A DNA stretch of 20,832 nt from Armillaria gallica (taxonomy: Eukaryota > Basidiomycota > Agaricomycetes > Agaricales > Physalacriaceae), in contig JBANDB010000025.1 in assembly GCA_037576215.1 (NCBI GenBank), positions 1 through 20,832 on the forward strand, written 5' to 3'. Below, in pieces: positions 8,971-18,246 of this stretch (its first letter is position 1; each line of letters begins with the position of its first letter). The position numbers were made by a program, and so were the translations under genes. Below the pieces are notes generated by a model. That model did no database searches, had not been told where the DNA came from, and worked only from the letters and a program-made list of their open reading frames with translations.

Positions 8971-11070
8971 GGCTCAGTGAAGGTTACGAATAGCTCAGAT
9001 AACGATAGCTCGTACAGTGGCAGTGTTATAAGCGTAACCAATTCCAGAGACCCCTCACAAATTTTCAAATTCCCGCAAGTGCTTTTAATTCTACACATGA
9101 CCTAGTTACTTGAGTTCGTTCTAGATTTTCAAGTTGTTATGACCAGAATTCGACCCAAGAGGAGATATTTCAGAATGATGTTCAACCCATGATTGACGTC
9201 GTTTATAGTGGTGTGGTGAGTCGGCAGGCTTGAACGTATCTTGAAAAGGACACTAGGATACCCTTAGACCGTCACTATTTTTGCTTACGGGGTTACTTCG
9301 TCTGGCAAGACACATACCATGCAGGGTACAAAGTTGGAACCAGGTGTCATTCCTCGGACGATACAGGTAAGCCTCTCTTCTTTCTGTTGTTTTAGCTTCT
9401 TTTGACTTGCCTGTAAGGCAATGTTTGATAAGAAAGAAACGATTACTGGATATAATGTCTCCCTCCTGGCATCATACATGGGGATTTATAAGGATGAAGT
9501 TTACGACCTTCTTGTGACAAGAGAGAATGTGAATTCTTTCCTTTCCTACAGAATGCCAACGCCATTGATAAGTCTTACAGGCCCCAAAGCTGCCGCCTGT
9601 CCGCGAGAACGATGCAGGCATGGTTTTTGTTGCCAACTTGGCTTCTGAACCTATCTCAAGCGTTGAAGAATTTGAAACAATCTACAAGTAAGTTTGACGC
9701 ATCCCTCCCATTCTGACTGACTCGAATACAGTCGAGCTACAAAACATCGTTCGGTGGGCTCGACCAACTTGAACCGCGCGTCGTCTCGATCCCATGCGGT
9801 CGTAACAATAGAAGCGAGGTTGTATGATCCTGTCGAGAACAAAAGTTTGTCTCCATAAAGCCCAGACTTCCTGCTGCTGACGATGATCATGAACAGCGCT
9901 AATTGGCAAGATCAATCTTGTTGGTCTTGCTGGTTCCGAAAACAACAAACTCACCGGGAATGACCCATCTCGAATGGCTGAATTGGCAGCTATCAATAAA
10001 TCGCTGAGTGTTCTCGGTCAAGTTGTTCACGCCCTCAACTCATGCGCAGTGAGTGAATGAATGCATACCGCTGATGACCTGTTAATCAACCACTCATACG
10101 ACATCCTCAGTCACGTATTCCCTACCAAAATTCAAAGCTCACTAGGATACTGCAGGATGCTCTAGGCGGTTCATCAATCAGCTTGTTAATTTGCAACCTT
10201 GCCCCAGGTACCGAGTTCAGACAAGATACATTAAACACGCTCAAGTGAGTTAATCCAATGGGTTCTATAGCATCTCTGACATTTCATCAGTTTTGCTGTT
10301 CGGACAAAGAATGTCGAGAACAAACCCATCATTAACGAGCGTGGTATGTTGTCTTTCAACGTGGACTTGATGTTAGGCTTGACCTCTTCCCAGATAACCG
10401 ACCAGTTCCCAAGGCTCACTTCACGGCCATTACAATGCACCCACCTCCTGCAAAACCTGCACCTGCAATGATACAAAGTGTATCGACTGCTGGTTTGGGC
10501 TCTGGTGCAGGGCCTCTGCCGTCACGCAGATCCTTAGTACCCGTTTCAAAAGTCCCGCGTGCATCGACATCTGGCGGATATCAACCATTTGTACTCCTTG
10601 GTTTTGAAGAAAGGCTTCCCAAGTTTTATCGGTAAGATTAAGGAAGAAGAAGATTCAAGCGACCGCTCCGGTGGGGTTTTCGGCTTGGACTTACAGAGAA
10701 GGAGATTGATGATCGGGTACGACTCCCAATCATCGAACTTCGCTGTATCAAACTAATACCATTGTGTCAGCTCCTCGACTATCTAGATATCAAGAGCTGT
10801 CGAGGCCGAGGTCACCAGACGATTAGAGGAGCGAGAGAGGCAACGCGACCAAGAAGAGCAAGAACGTCGAGCACAGGAACAAGAGCTGGGGTTCCAACGG
10901 GAGACCTCCAGTGCGGTCCGAGCGAAGTTGCAATCCCCCAAAAAGGAGCAGACTTTTCCTTCTGGTGTTCTTACACCTCTTCTCAAGCGCCACAAAGATA
11001 TTGATGAGGAACTCAAAGCGAGATTACAGGAGCTGGAGCAGAAACTGCGAGTTTATTTGATTTTGATCGG
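8971..11070 (+). pseudogene. Kinesin-10 (KIF22/Kid-like) motor protein, N-terminus missing, frameshifted
   Basis: Microtubule motor; kinesin-10 proteins act on chromosome arms and the spindle. The motor domain can be followed across about nine short introns: FKFP|FSSCYDQNSTQEEIFQND, P-loop GVTSSGKT (9289-9312), IYKDEVYDLL, switch I region NRASSRSHAV (to about 9800), switch II as VGLAGSE (9920-9940), [26 protein letters not shown] and NLAPGTEFRQDTLNTLNFA. A Pro/Ser linker (KPAPAM..STSGG) and a charged coiled coil (EERERQRDQEEQERRAQEQE) ending near LQELEQKLRV follow. The first beta strand of the motor is missing and replaced by GH27 sequence. The invariant Asp of switch II is Gly. Frame changes occur near 10590 and 10790. 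The intron at 9075-9124 has a consensus GC donor (CC|GCAAGT). The subfamily call rests on overall resemblance of the motor and tail. Confidence 0.85.
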
Positions 11071-11204
11071 TATGTTTCATTGACATCGTTACAGGTTGAA
11101 CGTCTAAGGACACATTCGAAATCAACCGTTTCGAAACGGTCGTTGCACCAGCCTTGAAAGCCCCTAATATTATGAACTCTGTGCGCTCTCCGCTTCAGTA
11201 ATGC

Positions 11205-12525
11205 TGCTGAAGAATTCACAAAGTTGTGTAGATCTGGCTGTGTTCGATGCCCCACGACATCTTTCGAACTATCTTTATGATGCACATACCCAATCACGGC
11301 ACCATTTGGCAGACCTCTACGCACTCGTCCAGTATGCTGGCAACATCGTACCTCGTCTTGATCTCATGATCACCGTCGGTTCGGACTACATGTATGTCTA
11401 TTCCAGACGCTCCTGTTAGAGAAAAATCGAGAGATATGATGGAAATGTCTCGAGGCGTACTTCATCCTGTACGCGGTCTCTTCCAACGACACTATCTCAA
11501 TCAATGGCCAGACGAGGGATCACCTCCTGTGGCAGTTGGGCAAGAGATGGTTGGAACGAAGCTTGTCCGACTGAGTAAACTTGACGGAGTCGATTTGGAA
11601 ATGTATCGACGGATAATACTGCCTAGTATACTGGAACAGGTGGTCAACTGTAAGGATGTGATAGCGCAGGAATATCTCATGGAAGTTTTTATCTAAGTAC
11701 GTCCTATCTATACGCTTTCAAAGGTCTTTACTAACGAATTTCATCTTCACTCTTTGGGTCCTTTCCTTTCTGCTGCCGCACAATTGCATTTGAAAGTGAA
11801 CATTAAGCAAATCGTCATTGCACTTATTGATCGTCTGGCTGCTTATGCTGCTCGTGAGGCCGAAAGCGAGGACCCAGAAGAGACGAAACGGCAGGAAGAG
11901 GCTGCGGCGCGTCGCCTAGCGGAGAAGGTTAAATCGCAGAAAGCCAAGGTTCGTGAGAACGGTTCTTACAAGATATCTTCGCCGAATGTGGAGTCTACTA
12001 CCGCTCGGAGATCCGACGCTGGAACGCCTAAGACGCCTGCCACTTCCGTGGAGCCAACGATATCCTCGCCGGCAACCGACGCACCAAATGGCGGCTTGGA
12101 GAACCTTGACAAGGGCAAGGAGAAAGACGACTCCCCTGTGCGGAAATTTCGGGGTATACCTGAAGATGTACCATTGTTCGAGGTGTTTTGGAAGCAGGTT
12201 GTAGAGCTCATTTAGGTTCGTGGCTAGCGCGCTGTCAATTCTCTATCTTCAGACTAATCGTCGTTCTTACAGGCTCGCCCGGCTCTTGGTGTCTTTGACG
12301 AACATATCGTTGAGCTGCTATCCCGATACAGACAGGCTAGAGTATGTTGCCCAAGTTCCTGATTTCACAGCGGAGAAATGTGAGGAGTTCAAAGATAGGT
12401 AGGTTGTACTGCCCAATTATCAGATGGCTATGACACCTACCAGTCCAAACAGCTCTGACTTGCATACACCTCAGACAATGAACAACCTCGGCGCACTGCT
12501 TATCGCTCCTATTAACTTGTAATAC
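11205..12525 (+). pseudogene. VPS35: VPS35 retromer subunit, internal fragment
   Basis: VPS35 is the scaffold of the retromer, which recycles cargo from endosomes to the Golgi. Recognised: [119 protein letters not shown], a low-complexity insert, [29 protein letters not shown] and TMNNLGALLIAPIN. Only the segment from roughly residue 90 to the middle of the solenoid remains; the start and the C-terminal half are absent. Lesions: a 4-bp duplication (ATGT twice, 11390-11397), a missing stretch of some 50 residues after TRDHL, TAA where Gln is expected (11694-11696), TAG where Lys is expected just before a splice donor (12213-12215), and a short deletion after ARPA. It abuts a kinase fragment. 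Confidence 0.88.
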
Positions 12526-12529
12526 CAAG

Positions 12530-12740
12530 GGACACGAAATCCAGATTGGCAAATATCTTTCCTCTGAAGCGTTGGCACCACATTCCAAGAACCACTGTGT
12601 GCCATTTCTAGATGTCATCAACCCACCGGAAGGTTCTCAGACAGCATTGATCGTCATGCCATACCTACTTGAAACAAACTACCCTTCTTTTCAAACTGTC
12701 GGGGAGGTGGTTGGCTACTTTAGACAGATTTTCGAGGTGA
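12530..12740 (+). pseudogene. Kinase-like protein, central slice of the N-lobe/hinge
   Basis: One frame reads HEIQIGKYLSSEALAP, then NHCVPFLDVINPPEGS, IVMPYLLETNYPSFQTVGEV and YFRQIFE, ending at a plausible splice donor (GTGATA). This matches the stretch from the alpha-C/beta-4 region through the hinge to alpha-D/E of the Agaricomycete kinase-like proteins that carry a 'NHCVP..D' signature. The Lys of beta 3 and the whole catalytic loop and activation segment are absent, so it cannot be an active kinase. A putative intron and a few non-matching codons follow (GRRHAYFQ), after which similarity stops. Confidence 0.7.
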
Positions 12741-13182
12741 TAGGTTTTCCACTTTGACTTTCGTTATTATACTATGCTTAAAATGGTTTCCAGGGCCGAA
12801 GGCATGCGTATTTTCAGGAAGATCAAGCATTGGATTGTTCAATTGACCTACAGGATACGGGGTATTCCTGCTATACCCGATGCATAATATTATGTACGGA
12901 TGACATATTGGTATACTTTTCTTTTTGCTCCTCAGATCCTCTGCGCCTGACTGCATCGCTAGAATACTTTATGAACCACGCGATTCTAGTCTTAAACATA
13001 GGTATAAGCAAATTATAACATCTTTTGAATCTGTCATACCATTCTTACCATTTTCTGCTTCGGACGGAAAATACACCATCAATGTTCACGAGCTATGACC
13101 GGGCACGGGCTTAGCATCTTGTCAATGGTTCTTCTCGTGTGTCGATGAAGTGTCTTGCTGAAGTCAATTGTCATGTGTGTCT
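12741..13182. other. No recognisable gene
   Basis: Short frames only on both strands. A minus-strand frame contains NNPMLDLPENTHAFGPGNH (about 12785-12840), which looks protein-like but is not identifiable. The stretch bridges the kinase slice and the truncated end of the Gypsy reverse transcriptase. Confidence 0.4.
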
Positions 13183-14530
13183 CTATATATATGTAGCAGG
13201 TGCGTTGCAATCTCCCTGCTGTATAACGTGGCTAACCATATTTCCATCGGGGGTAGTCACTGTTGTTCTGTGCACATGTTCTGGCTTAATTCTAATCTGT
13301 TCGTATGCATCCTGTTCATCAATTATGGGCCTATGTTTTGCTTTTGCAGCTTGTCGCAAGATGTCCATCAATGTCAGGCAGTAGTGACGACATCTTACAA
13401 GTATTTGCATTCCTAGCACGAAGATCAATCAAGCTATGCAGCCTTATCGGCTCACCAGGTTTCCCTGGTTTCCTTAAGAACATCATTGGTACAGCATTGC
13501 CACTTGCTGTGACCTCCCAACGGCCAGAATTAAAGTATGTTGTTCTTTTTTCATCCCACAGTTGTCTTAAGGCTTCCGGACACCTAGACGGATGCCATGG
13601 GTATATTACGCTCTCGTCAATTAGAGGGATTTCGTGGTGGATGGCTCAAAGGTGAGGTAAAGGAGTTTCAGCTGCTGATTTGCATATCGGCTTGGCGTAG
13701 GGCCTCAATTCCTCCTGTACTAGCTTGAGGTTTGATTCCACTTGCTCCATCGCTCTCGAGGAGAGTTGAGACACACCTGCACATTCCTTCATTGGGACTG
13801 CTATATTGCTGCTGATGATTACTTGTGGGGGATTGAGTCCAATTGCGACCTTGTGCTGATATATCCAGGGTGTCCCCAGTATCATGTCATGCCCATGTAG
13901 GTTCATGACATCGGAGTAACGAGGGCTCTTGATTTGCTGATATTCTATCTCAGCAGTCACTCCATAGTTTACTTTGGATCTCGATCCTTGAACTGCCAGC
14001 AAAACAGGTATGGATCGTGATAATTCTTGCTCCCTTAGATTCAACTGCTCTACCGTTGTTGTCAACATAAAGTCCCCCAAAGTCCCCCAATGAACCTGAA
14101 TCAACCAGTGCTCGAATGGGGTGACCTTCCACCTTCACCACAATGACCAAAGGTTTGGGAATATTCCTGGCTATTTCCTTCCGTCGGACGTTATTACGAG
14201 ACAACGCTGGAAAGGTCCTAGCTTCTACCTGCTGGCCATTGAGTTTCAACACCGTCAAGGAGGTGGGCGTGGACTCCATCCACAGTCAATTCCGTGCACT
14301 CATGATTCTCAGTAAGTCAGCCATATCATCCACCGATGCGTGTTCAAGACCATTCTCTAGTTGATCCAAACCCAAATTCTCTCTTTCTTCCTCAAAGAAA
14401 ATGTCCCGAAGCTGAGTAATTCTTTTGTCTAACTGCTTTTCATACCAATGGGTTATATTGAACAGTGGATTTATTACATCTTGTTCTGGTACAATGGTAT
14501 GGAACTCCAGTCTTCGATCCACAATCTAAG
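13183..14530 (-). mobile_element. Ty3/Gypsy retrotransposon fragment: protease and start of reverse transcriptase
   Basis: Read on the minus strand from 14530: a gag/pol linker (LDQLENGLEHASVDDMADLL), STPTSLTVLKLNGQQVEAR, the aspartic protease with active-site motif ALVDSGS (near 14105), VQGSRSKVNYGV, HDMILGTPWIYQHKVAIGL and KPICKSAAETPLP. Then come the RT N-terminus (PWHPSRCPEALR) and RT motif PIIDEQDAYEQIRIKPEHV followed by TTVTTPDGNMVSHVIQQGD and CNAPATY. It is cut off there, before the catalytic YxDD, RNase H and integrase. A 10-bp tandem duplication shifts the frame inside the protease, and further frame changes occur near 13640 and 13450. It cannot move by itself. Confidence 0.92.
14071..14090. 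repeat. 10-bp perfect tandem duplication in the Gypsy protease
   Basis: AGTCCCCCAA occurs twice in direct succession. On the minus strand it follows the codons for DSGSLGDF and pushes the rest of the protease out of frame. Dropping one copy in thought joins the two protease reading frames, so the unduplicated form is clearly ancestral. Confidence 0.95.
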
Positions 14531-15300
14531 TAACATGGGGTATATCATTTGTTCCTTCGAGATCTGATGTCCGTCCTGACAGTAGCTTTCAAGTCCTCCG
14601 TTTCTTGCATCTTGCTATGTATTGAATTGGATCTCATATGTTCATTCCGGCCTACTCGACCACTGTATTCTATTGGACATTCGCCAGCGCAGAGGATGAC
14701 AGCAATCTCCTTGTCATGACAGGTAGACTGCCCTTGCACTGTGCATGTCTAACATGTCTAAACCGACTGACATACAATGATTAACAGCGTTGGCCCTTAG
14801 CACATTGGTTCTTTCCCGTTCCTTTTGGTTGATACAGTCCGGCTGATGTGTCTTATTCATCAGAGCTGTACAATACTGCGTTATTACTTTTGGGGGTATA
14901 CTGCAATATCTATTCTCTTCAATTACAGTAAGTTTCAAAATGCATCAAGTGCACTCCGACTCCAATCGCTGATATCGAGATAGTGACACCACCAAGTGCT
15001 GTCAGACATGCAAATGGAATTGCCCAGAGCATCGTCAGTCTTGCCCGTTGTTGGCCCTTGTCATTGTGGATACGTGATGGTTGCGGAGTTTCGGAAATTT
15101 CCACCAACTCCGAACAGAGAATTGAGGGAACCTGTTCACAAGCAGTTCGCGACATCTGTTCGACGACGGTCCACGAGCGGGGCTTGCACTTGCCATCCTG
15201 CTGTCCTCGCTTCTGGGCTGTTTTTTGACGCCACCTGTGCGTATAGACGCGCGAAGACGCGTCTTGACCACGTGATCGGATAACATGATAGACCGCCCGC
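14531..15300 (-). mobile_element. Probable degraded gag region of the same Gypsy element
   Basis: Several overlapping minus-strand frames lie directly upstream of the protease fragment, on the same strand and between it and a repeat that may be LTR-derived. The most protein-like pieces are PIEYSGRVGRNEHMRSNSI (about 14625-14685) and a basic stretch upstream (14919-15371) rich in Arg, Gln and Lys. No zinc knuckle or capsid motif can be confirmed. The assignment rests on position and on a loose resemblance to gag of related elements. Confidence 0.4.
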
Positions 15301-15468
15301 TGTGGCTTTTCTTGTTCTTTCCGTTGTTTCACGTTCAAAGTCATCGTTCTTGCTCCCGTAAGTAATCTCAAGAATAAACACGAGCGATGGATGCGAACTC
15401 TGCAAGTAGTAAGGATGTCAACTGTAAGCTCGAAGAATATAATATATTGAAAAGTTGGTGTCTTTACC
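15301..15468 (-). repeat. Dispersed repeat, right copy (inverted partner of 1373-1532)
   Basis: The reverse complement of this stretch matches 1373-1532 closely, from GGTAAAGACACC to the CGGAAAG region. On the minus strand it carries a TATA-like element (AATATATTATATTC) and lies upstream of the gag-like remains, the position expected of a 5' LTR piece. It ends about 13 bases before the CKS1 remnant. Confidence 0.75.
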
Positions 15469-15480
15469 TGACATATTACC

Positions 15481-15836
15481 GCTCGGCAGATTTCATTCCT
15501 CTGATCGCTATTCTGACAATGACTACGAGTATTGGCACGTCATCTTCCCAAGCAACTCCTTAAGATGATTCCAAAACAATTCTTCAACCCAGACGAATAT
15601 GGAACGTTGCGGCTCTTGGATGAGCCCGAATGGAGGGGTATTGGAATCACATCAGAGTCTAGACTCTAGGATGGGAGCATGATGAAGTACATGGTAAGTG
15701 TTACGAAAGCAAGTCTAGGTCTTTTTATTGACCCGTTCTGACTTTAGCACCCGAACCACATGTTCTCCTTTTCTGCCGGCCCAGAGATTTTGTCGCGCCT
15801 CCTCAGCACGCTAAACAGGCTTCCAGAAGGAATTGA
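15481..15836 (+). pseudogene. CKS1: CKS1/Suc1 cyclin-dependent kinase regulatory subunit, damaged
   Basis: CKS proteins bind cyclin-dependent kinases and phosphorylated substrates. Seen: [14 protein letters not shown], then after a one-base shift [35 protein letters not shown], a damaged spot, LGWEHDEVH, an intron at 15694-15747 and APEPHVLLFCRPRDF VAPPQ ending in TGA (15834-15836). This is essentially the whole conserved CKS fold. Lesions: one base missing near 15542; about ten extra bases around 15648-15668, where the expected QS codons are replaced by an imperfect duplication (AGTCTAGACTCTAG); and Trp in place of the usual Arg in the YEYRHV anion-binding segment. The start codon is not clear because the repeat boundary is adjacent. 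The splice junction is clean. Confidence 0.88.
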
Positions 15837-16059
15837 AATAGTCATGTCCCTATTCGACGCTGACTCTCTGTTTTCCCTCTTACGTATCATTGTTCTATGG
15901 GACGTGGGGGTTGATGGCACCAACTTTTCCAGCTCTTGTAATATATAACGTGATCTCAGTCTTATTCAAGCTTAAGGGAACCAGCGAGGATCAGCTTTAC
16001 TTAACCGCAATCATGGAACGACAAGGTGTGTCACCATATCTGGTCGCCCGGACATTCTT
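15837..16059. other. No recognisable gene
   Basis: A frame in this stretch reads YGTWGLMAPTFPALVIYNV and could be part of the unidentified gene that follows, but no intron connects the two convincingly. Confidence 0.3.
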
Positions 16060-16475
16060 TTTTAACTTCTCCGCCTGTCCTTGCGACGAACGTGAATGTG
16101 GTGATTCACAAAACCTCTCTCGAAACCCTGTATCATTGAACCCTTCACGCGACTTCTACTCGCGATCTGGTCTTGCAAGATGTCGCCCCAAGGAACATTC
16201 ACTTTCCAGAGTTCCCTGACATCAAAGTGCCCATGCAATCGACTTACGGGACATCTGGATCCTTCGTAGAACTTGTGGTAGACATGCTCTTCGTTCACCC
16301 GCTGAATTGGAACATGACTGTTCAAAGTTCTCATCCGTCAGCGGGGGCCATTTCCGCTTTCTTGACCCACAATGCGGGCAGGATCGGTGGCTTCATTCAT
16401 CTCATGAATGTTTCCGGAACGACCCTCTATTTCGCACCTACCGATCGCATGATTTTGAGGACCCCAGCAAATTAG
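16060..16475 (+). pseudogene. Unidentified conserved-looking protein, C-terminal portion with one stop
   Basis: One frame runs from about SPGHSFLTSPPV through TNVNVVIHKTSLETLYH, a TGA (near 16136), then LHATSTRDLVLQDVAPRN, FPEFPDIKVPMQSTYGTSG, FVELVVDMLFVHPLNWNMTV, and GRIGGFIHLMNVSGTTLYF to a TAG (16473-16475). Only a single in-frame stop interrupts about 138 codons. Alternating hydrophobic residues suggest a beta-rich, perhaps extracytoplasmic domain with possible N-glycosylation sites (NMT, NVS). I cannot name the family. It ends about 70 bases before the Sos7 start. Confidence 0.5.
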
Positions 16476-16547
16476 CCGGGCTAACAATTAATTTGCAGCT
16501 GCAATTTTCAAAGCCCTATTTCCCGCCACTCTAGGATCAACACCGTC

Positions 16548-17790
16548 ATGGCCACTGAACGGCGGCCGTCGTCCTTTGGAACACCGCCGCAAGAGCAGCT
16601 TCTGAAGTCTTCAGAAGCGTTCAAATCAGCTCTTGACGAGGCGAACCTACAGCTCTTGCGCAATGTCACTGACTTTCATTCCTGGAAACTCGACCCCGAT
16701 TCAGGCGACACTCAGGAATTGTAGAATGTCAGAGATCCTGGGATAGTTGCTGCTGACGTAGCTGCTCAGAGTGTACGTGCGACTCCTCTGTACGTTCTAC
16801 ATCGTGGCTGATTCTCAAGTACTAGTCTTTCCTTAGAAAACTGAAATTTCAGTACTTGGAGCAGAAAGCGAAGGACCGATACGTCAAGTACATCGTAAGC
16901 GATATAGATGACGCGCCAATTTTGAAAGCAGAAGATAATAAACAGCTTCTCGCGAGTAACGCACAAGAAAAGGAGAGGTAAAGGTCGCCAAGTCAAGCTT
17001 GGCGGAGATGCAGGGGATATTCGCGCACTTGCACCTCTTGTTGAAAGCGGTGCGTGTTTTCATCACTCCTTCTCTGAGAAAATGCTACTGACTATCAGAA
17101 AGCAAGAGGGACGGCAACAGAAGCATCTGCGCTTGCACAACAAATCATCGACGCGCGTCTGGCACTGACACGGATGCGAAAAACACATCCACACCCGCGG
17201 CTTACGATACCTCTTGCAGATCAGAAACTCGTAGACCAAGTGAAGGAGATGCAAGCACTGAATGACGAACTAGAGGCCGTGAACGCACAAGTACAAACTA
17301 TCAAGGAGCAGGTAAAGCGTGGTGTGCTGGATTTGGAAGCACTTAGGACTGAGCGCGCGGAAGCGGAGAAGGCAGTCAAAATGGCGCGGATGGAGGGTGA
17401 CGCGAGACTTGTATCTCTGTATTCATGGTATGTATGTGATTCTTGGTTGGATGCTGTGGTACCAATGATGAAATGACAAGGTACTCGGCGTCGACGAAAT
17501 TGCACCGGTCGATGGCGGACCTGCAAGAGTCGTACGCTGCATCCGAGAATGAGCTGAGGTATACCTATGGTATTGACCCCCTGGTGGAAGGTGAACCCCC
17601 ACATCGAATAACGATTGCGTTGACATTCGCGCCAGACACAGGGAAGTTGACGGCGGTGCAGACGGAGGGGGTGGAGGAACTAGGGGTGGAGGTTAGCGAT
17701 CTTATTAAAGCCCACTTACAGACTGGTGATGTGCAAGGTGTCATTGCGGCCATATTGGGGAGGGCAAGGTCACGCCATATGGTTGAGTGA
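16548..17790 (+). pseudogene. sos7: Kinetochore protein Sos7-like coiled-coil protein, damaged
   Basis: Sos7 (Kre28/Zwint class) is a coiled-coil partner of Spc7/KNL1 at the kinetochore. The ATG at 16548 opens MATERRPSSFGTPPQEQLLK. A TAG replaces a sense codon at codon 59 (16722-16724) and the frame then resumes. After an intron (16773-16825) comes the family signature SFLRKLKFQYLEQKAKDRYV, then SNAQEKER. A base is missing at 16980, giving a false TAA, and another in a G run near 17012. Clean introns at 17050-17098 and 17428-17480 join a long coiled coil (VDQVKEMQALNDELEAVNAQ) to STKLHRSMADLQESYAASEN and a conserved tail (HRITIALTFAPDTGKL...VQGVIAAILGRARS), ending in TGA. Length and both ends look complete. 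The call rests on the LRKLKFQYLEQ signature and coiled-coil layout. Confidence 0.68.
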
Positions 17791-18246
17791 TGATTAATGT
17801 ACTATATACAATTTACATAGCCCGCAACCTAATCTGAATCTTTCTTCTGGAATCAATCGTTGCGCAACAATCTTCGTAGGACTGGTGACATTGGCCGGCG
17901 CGCTATGTACAGACTCCGGGATGGCGTCGAAATTCAACTCTCTCACAGCCGTGGAGATGGCATGTGTTTAGCCAACGTCAAACGATGCTTCCGGCGTTGT
18001 TGATCATTGGCATCTAAGCAATAGTCATCAAAAATCCGCCAGAATACGTTTAGAAGCGCACTGGCATACTGCTGCGTTTGAGTCCGTCGCTTATGGGCGT
18101 CTAGATATGACAACTGTGCAGGTATCAAATCATGCATTGCTGTAAGCGAACGCCTTATGTTCGACTTCACTTGGGATTCACTAGACACGCAGAGCCAGAA
18201 TGGGACAACGTATGTTTTGTGCGGAATCAAAAGCTAATTACTGAAC
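17791..18246. other. No identified gene; one minus-strand open frame
   Basis: Just after Sos7 there is AT-rich sequence (about 17793-17820) that could be its 3' end. A minus-strand frame at 17943-18230 reads MIPHKTYVVPFWLCVSSE, then AMHDLIPAQLSYLDAHKRRT, and ends PSPRL. It lies downstream of the Gypsy integrase remains on the same strand and could be part of that element's 3' region, but nothing in it is diagnostic. Confidence 0.3.

Noticed and set aside
12893..12922. CTDDILVYF, resembling the reverse transcriptase YxDD motif on the plus strand
   Set aside because: No other RT motif lies before or after it in this frame, the spacing to flanking residues is wrong, and the real RT fragment is on the minus strand and ends earlier.
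14919..15371. A 150-codon minus-strand frame as an independent host gene
   Set aside because: Its 5' part is inside the dispersed repeat and its position is that of a retrotransposon gag; it is better treated as part of the element.
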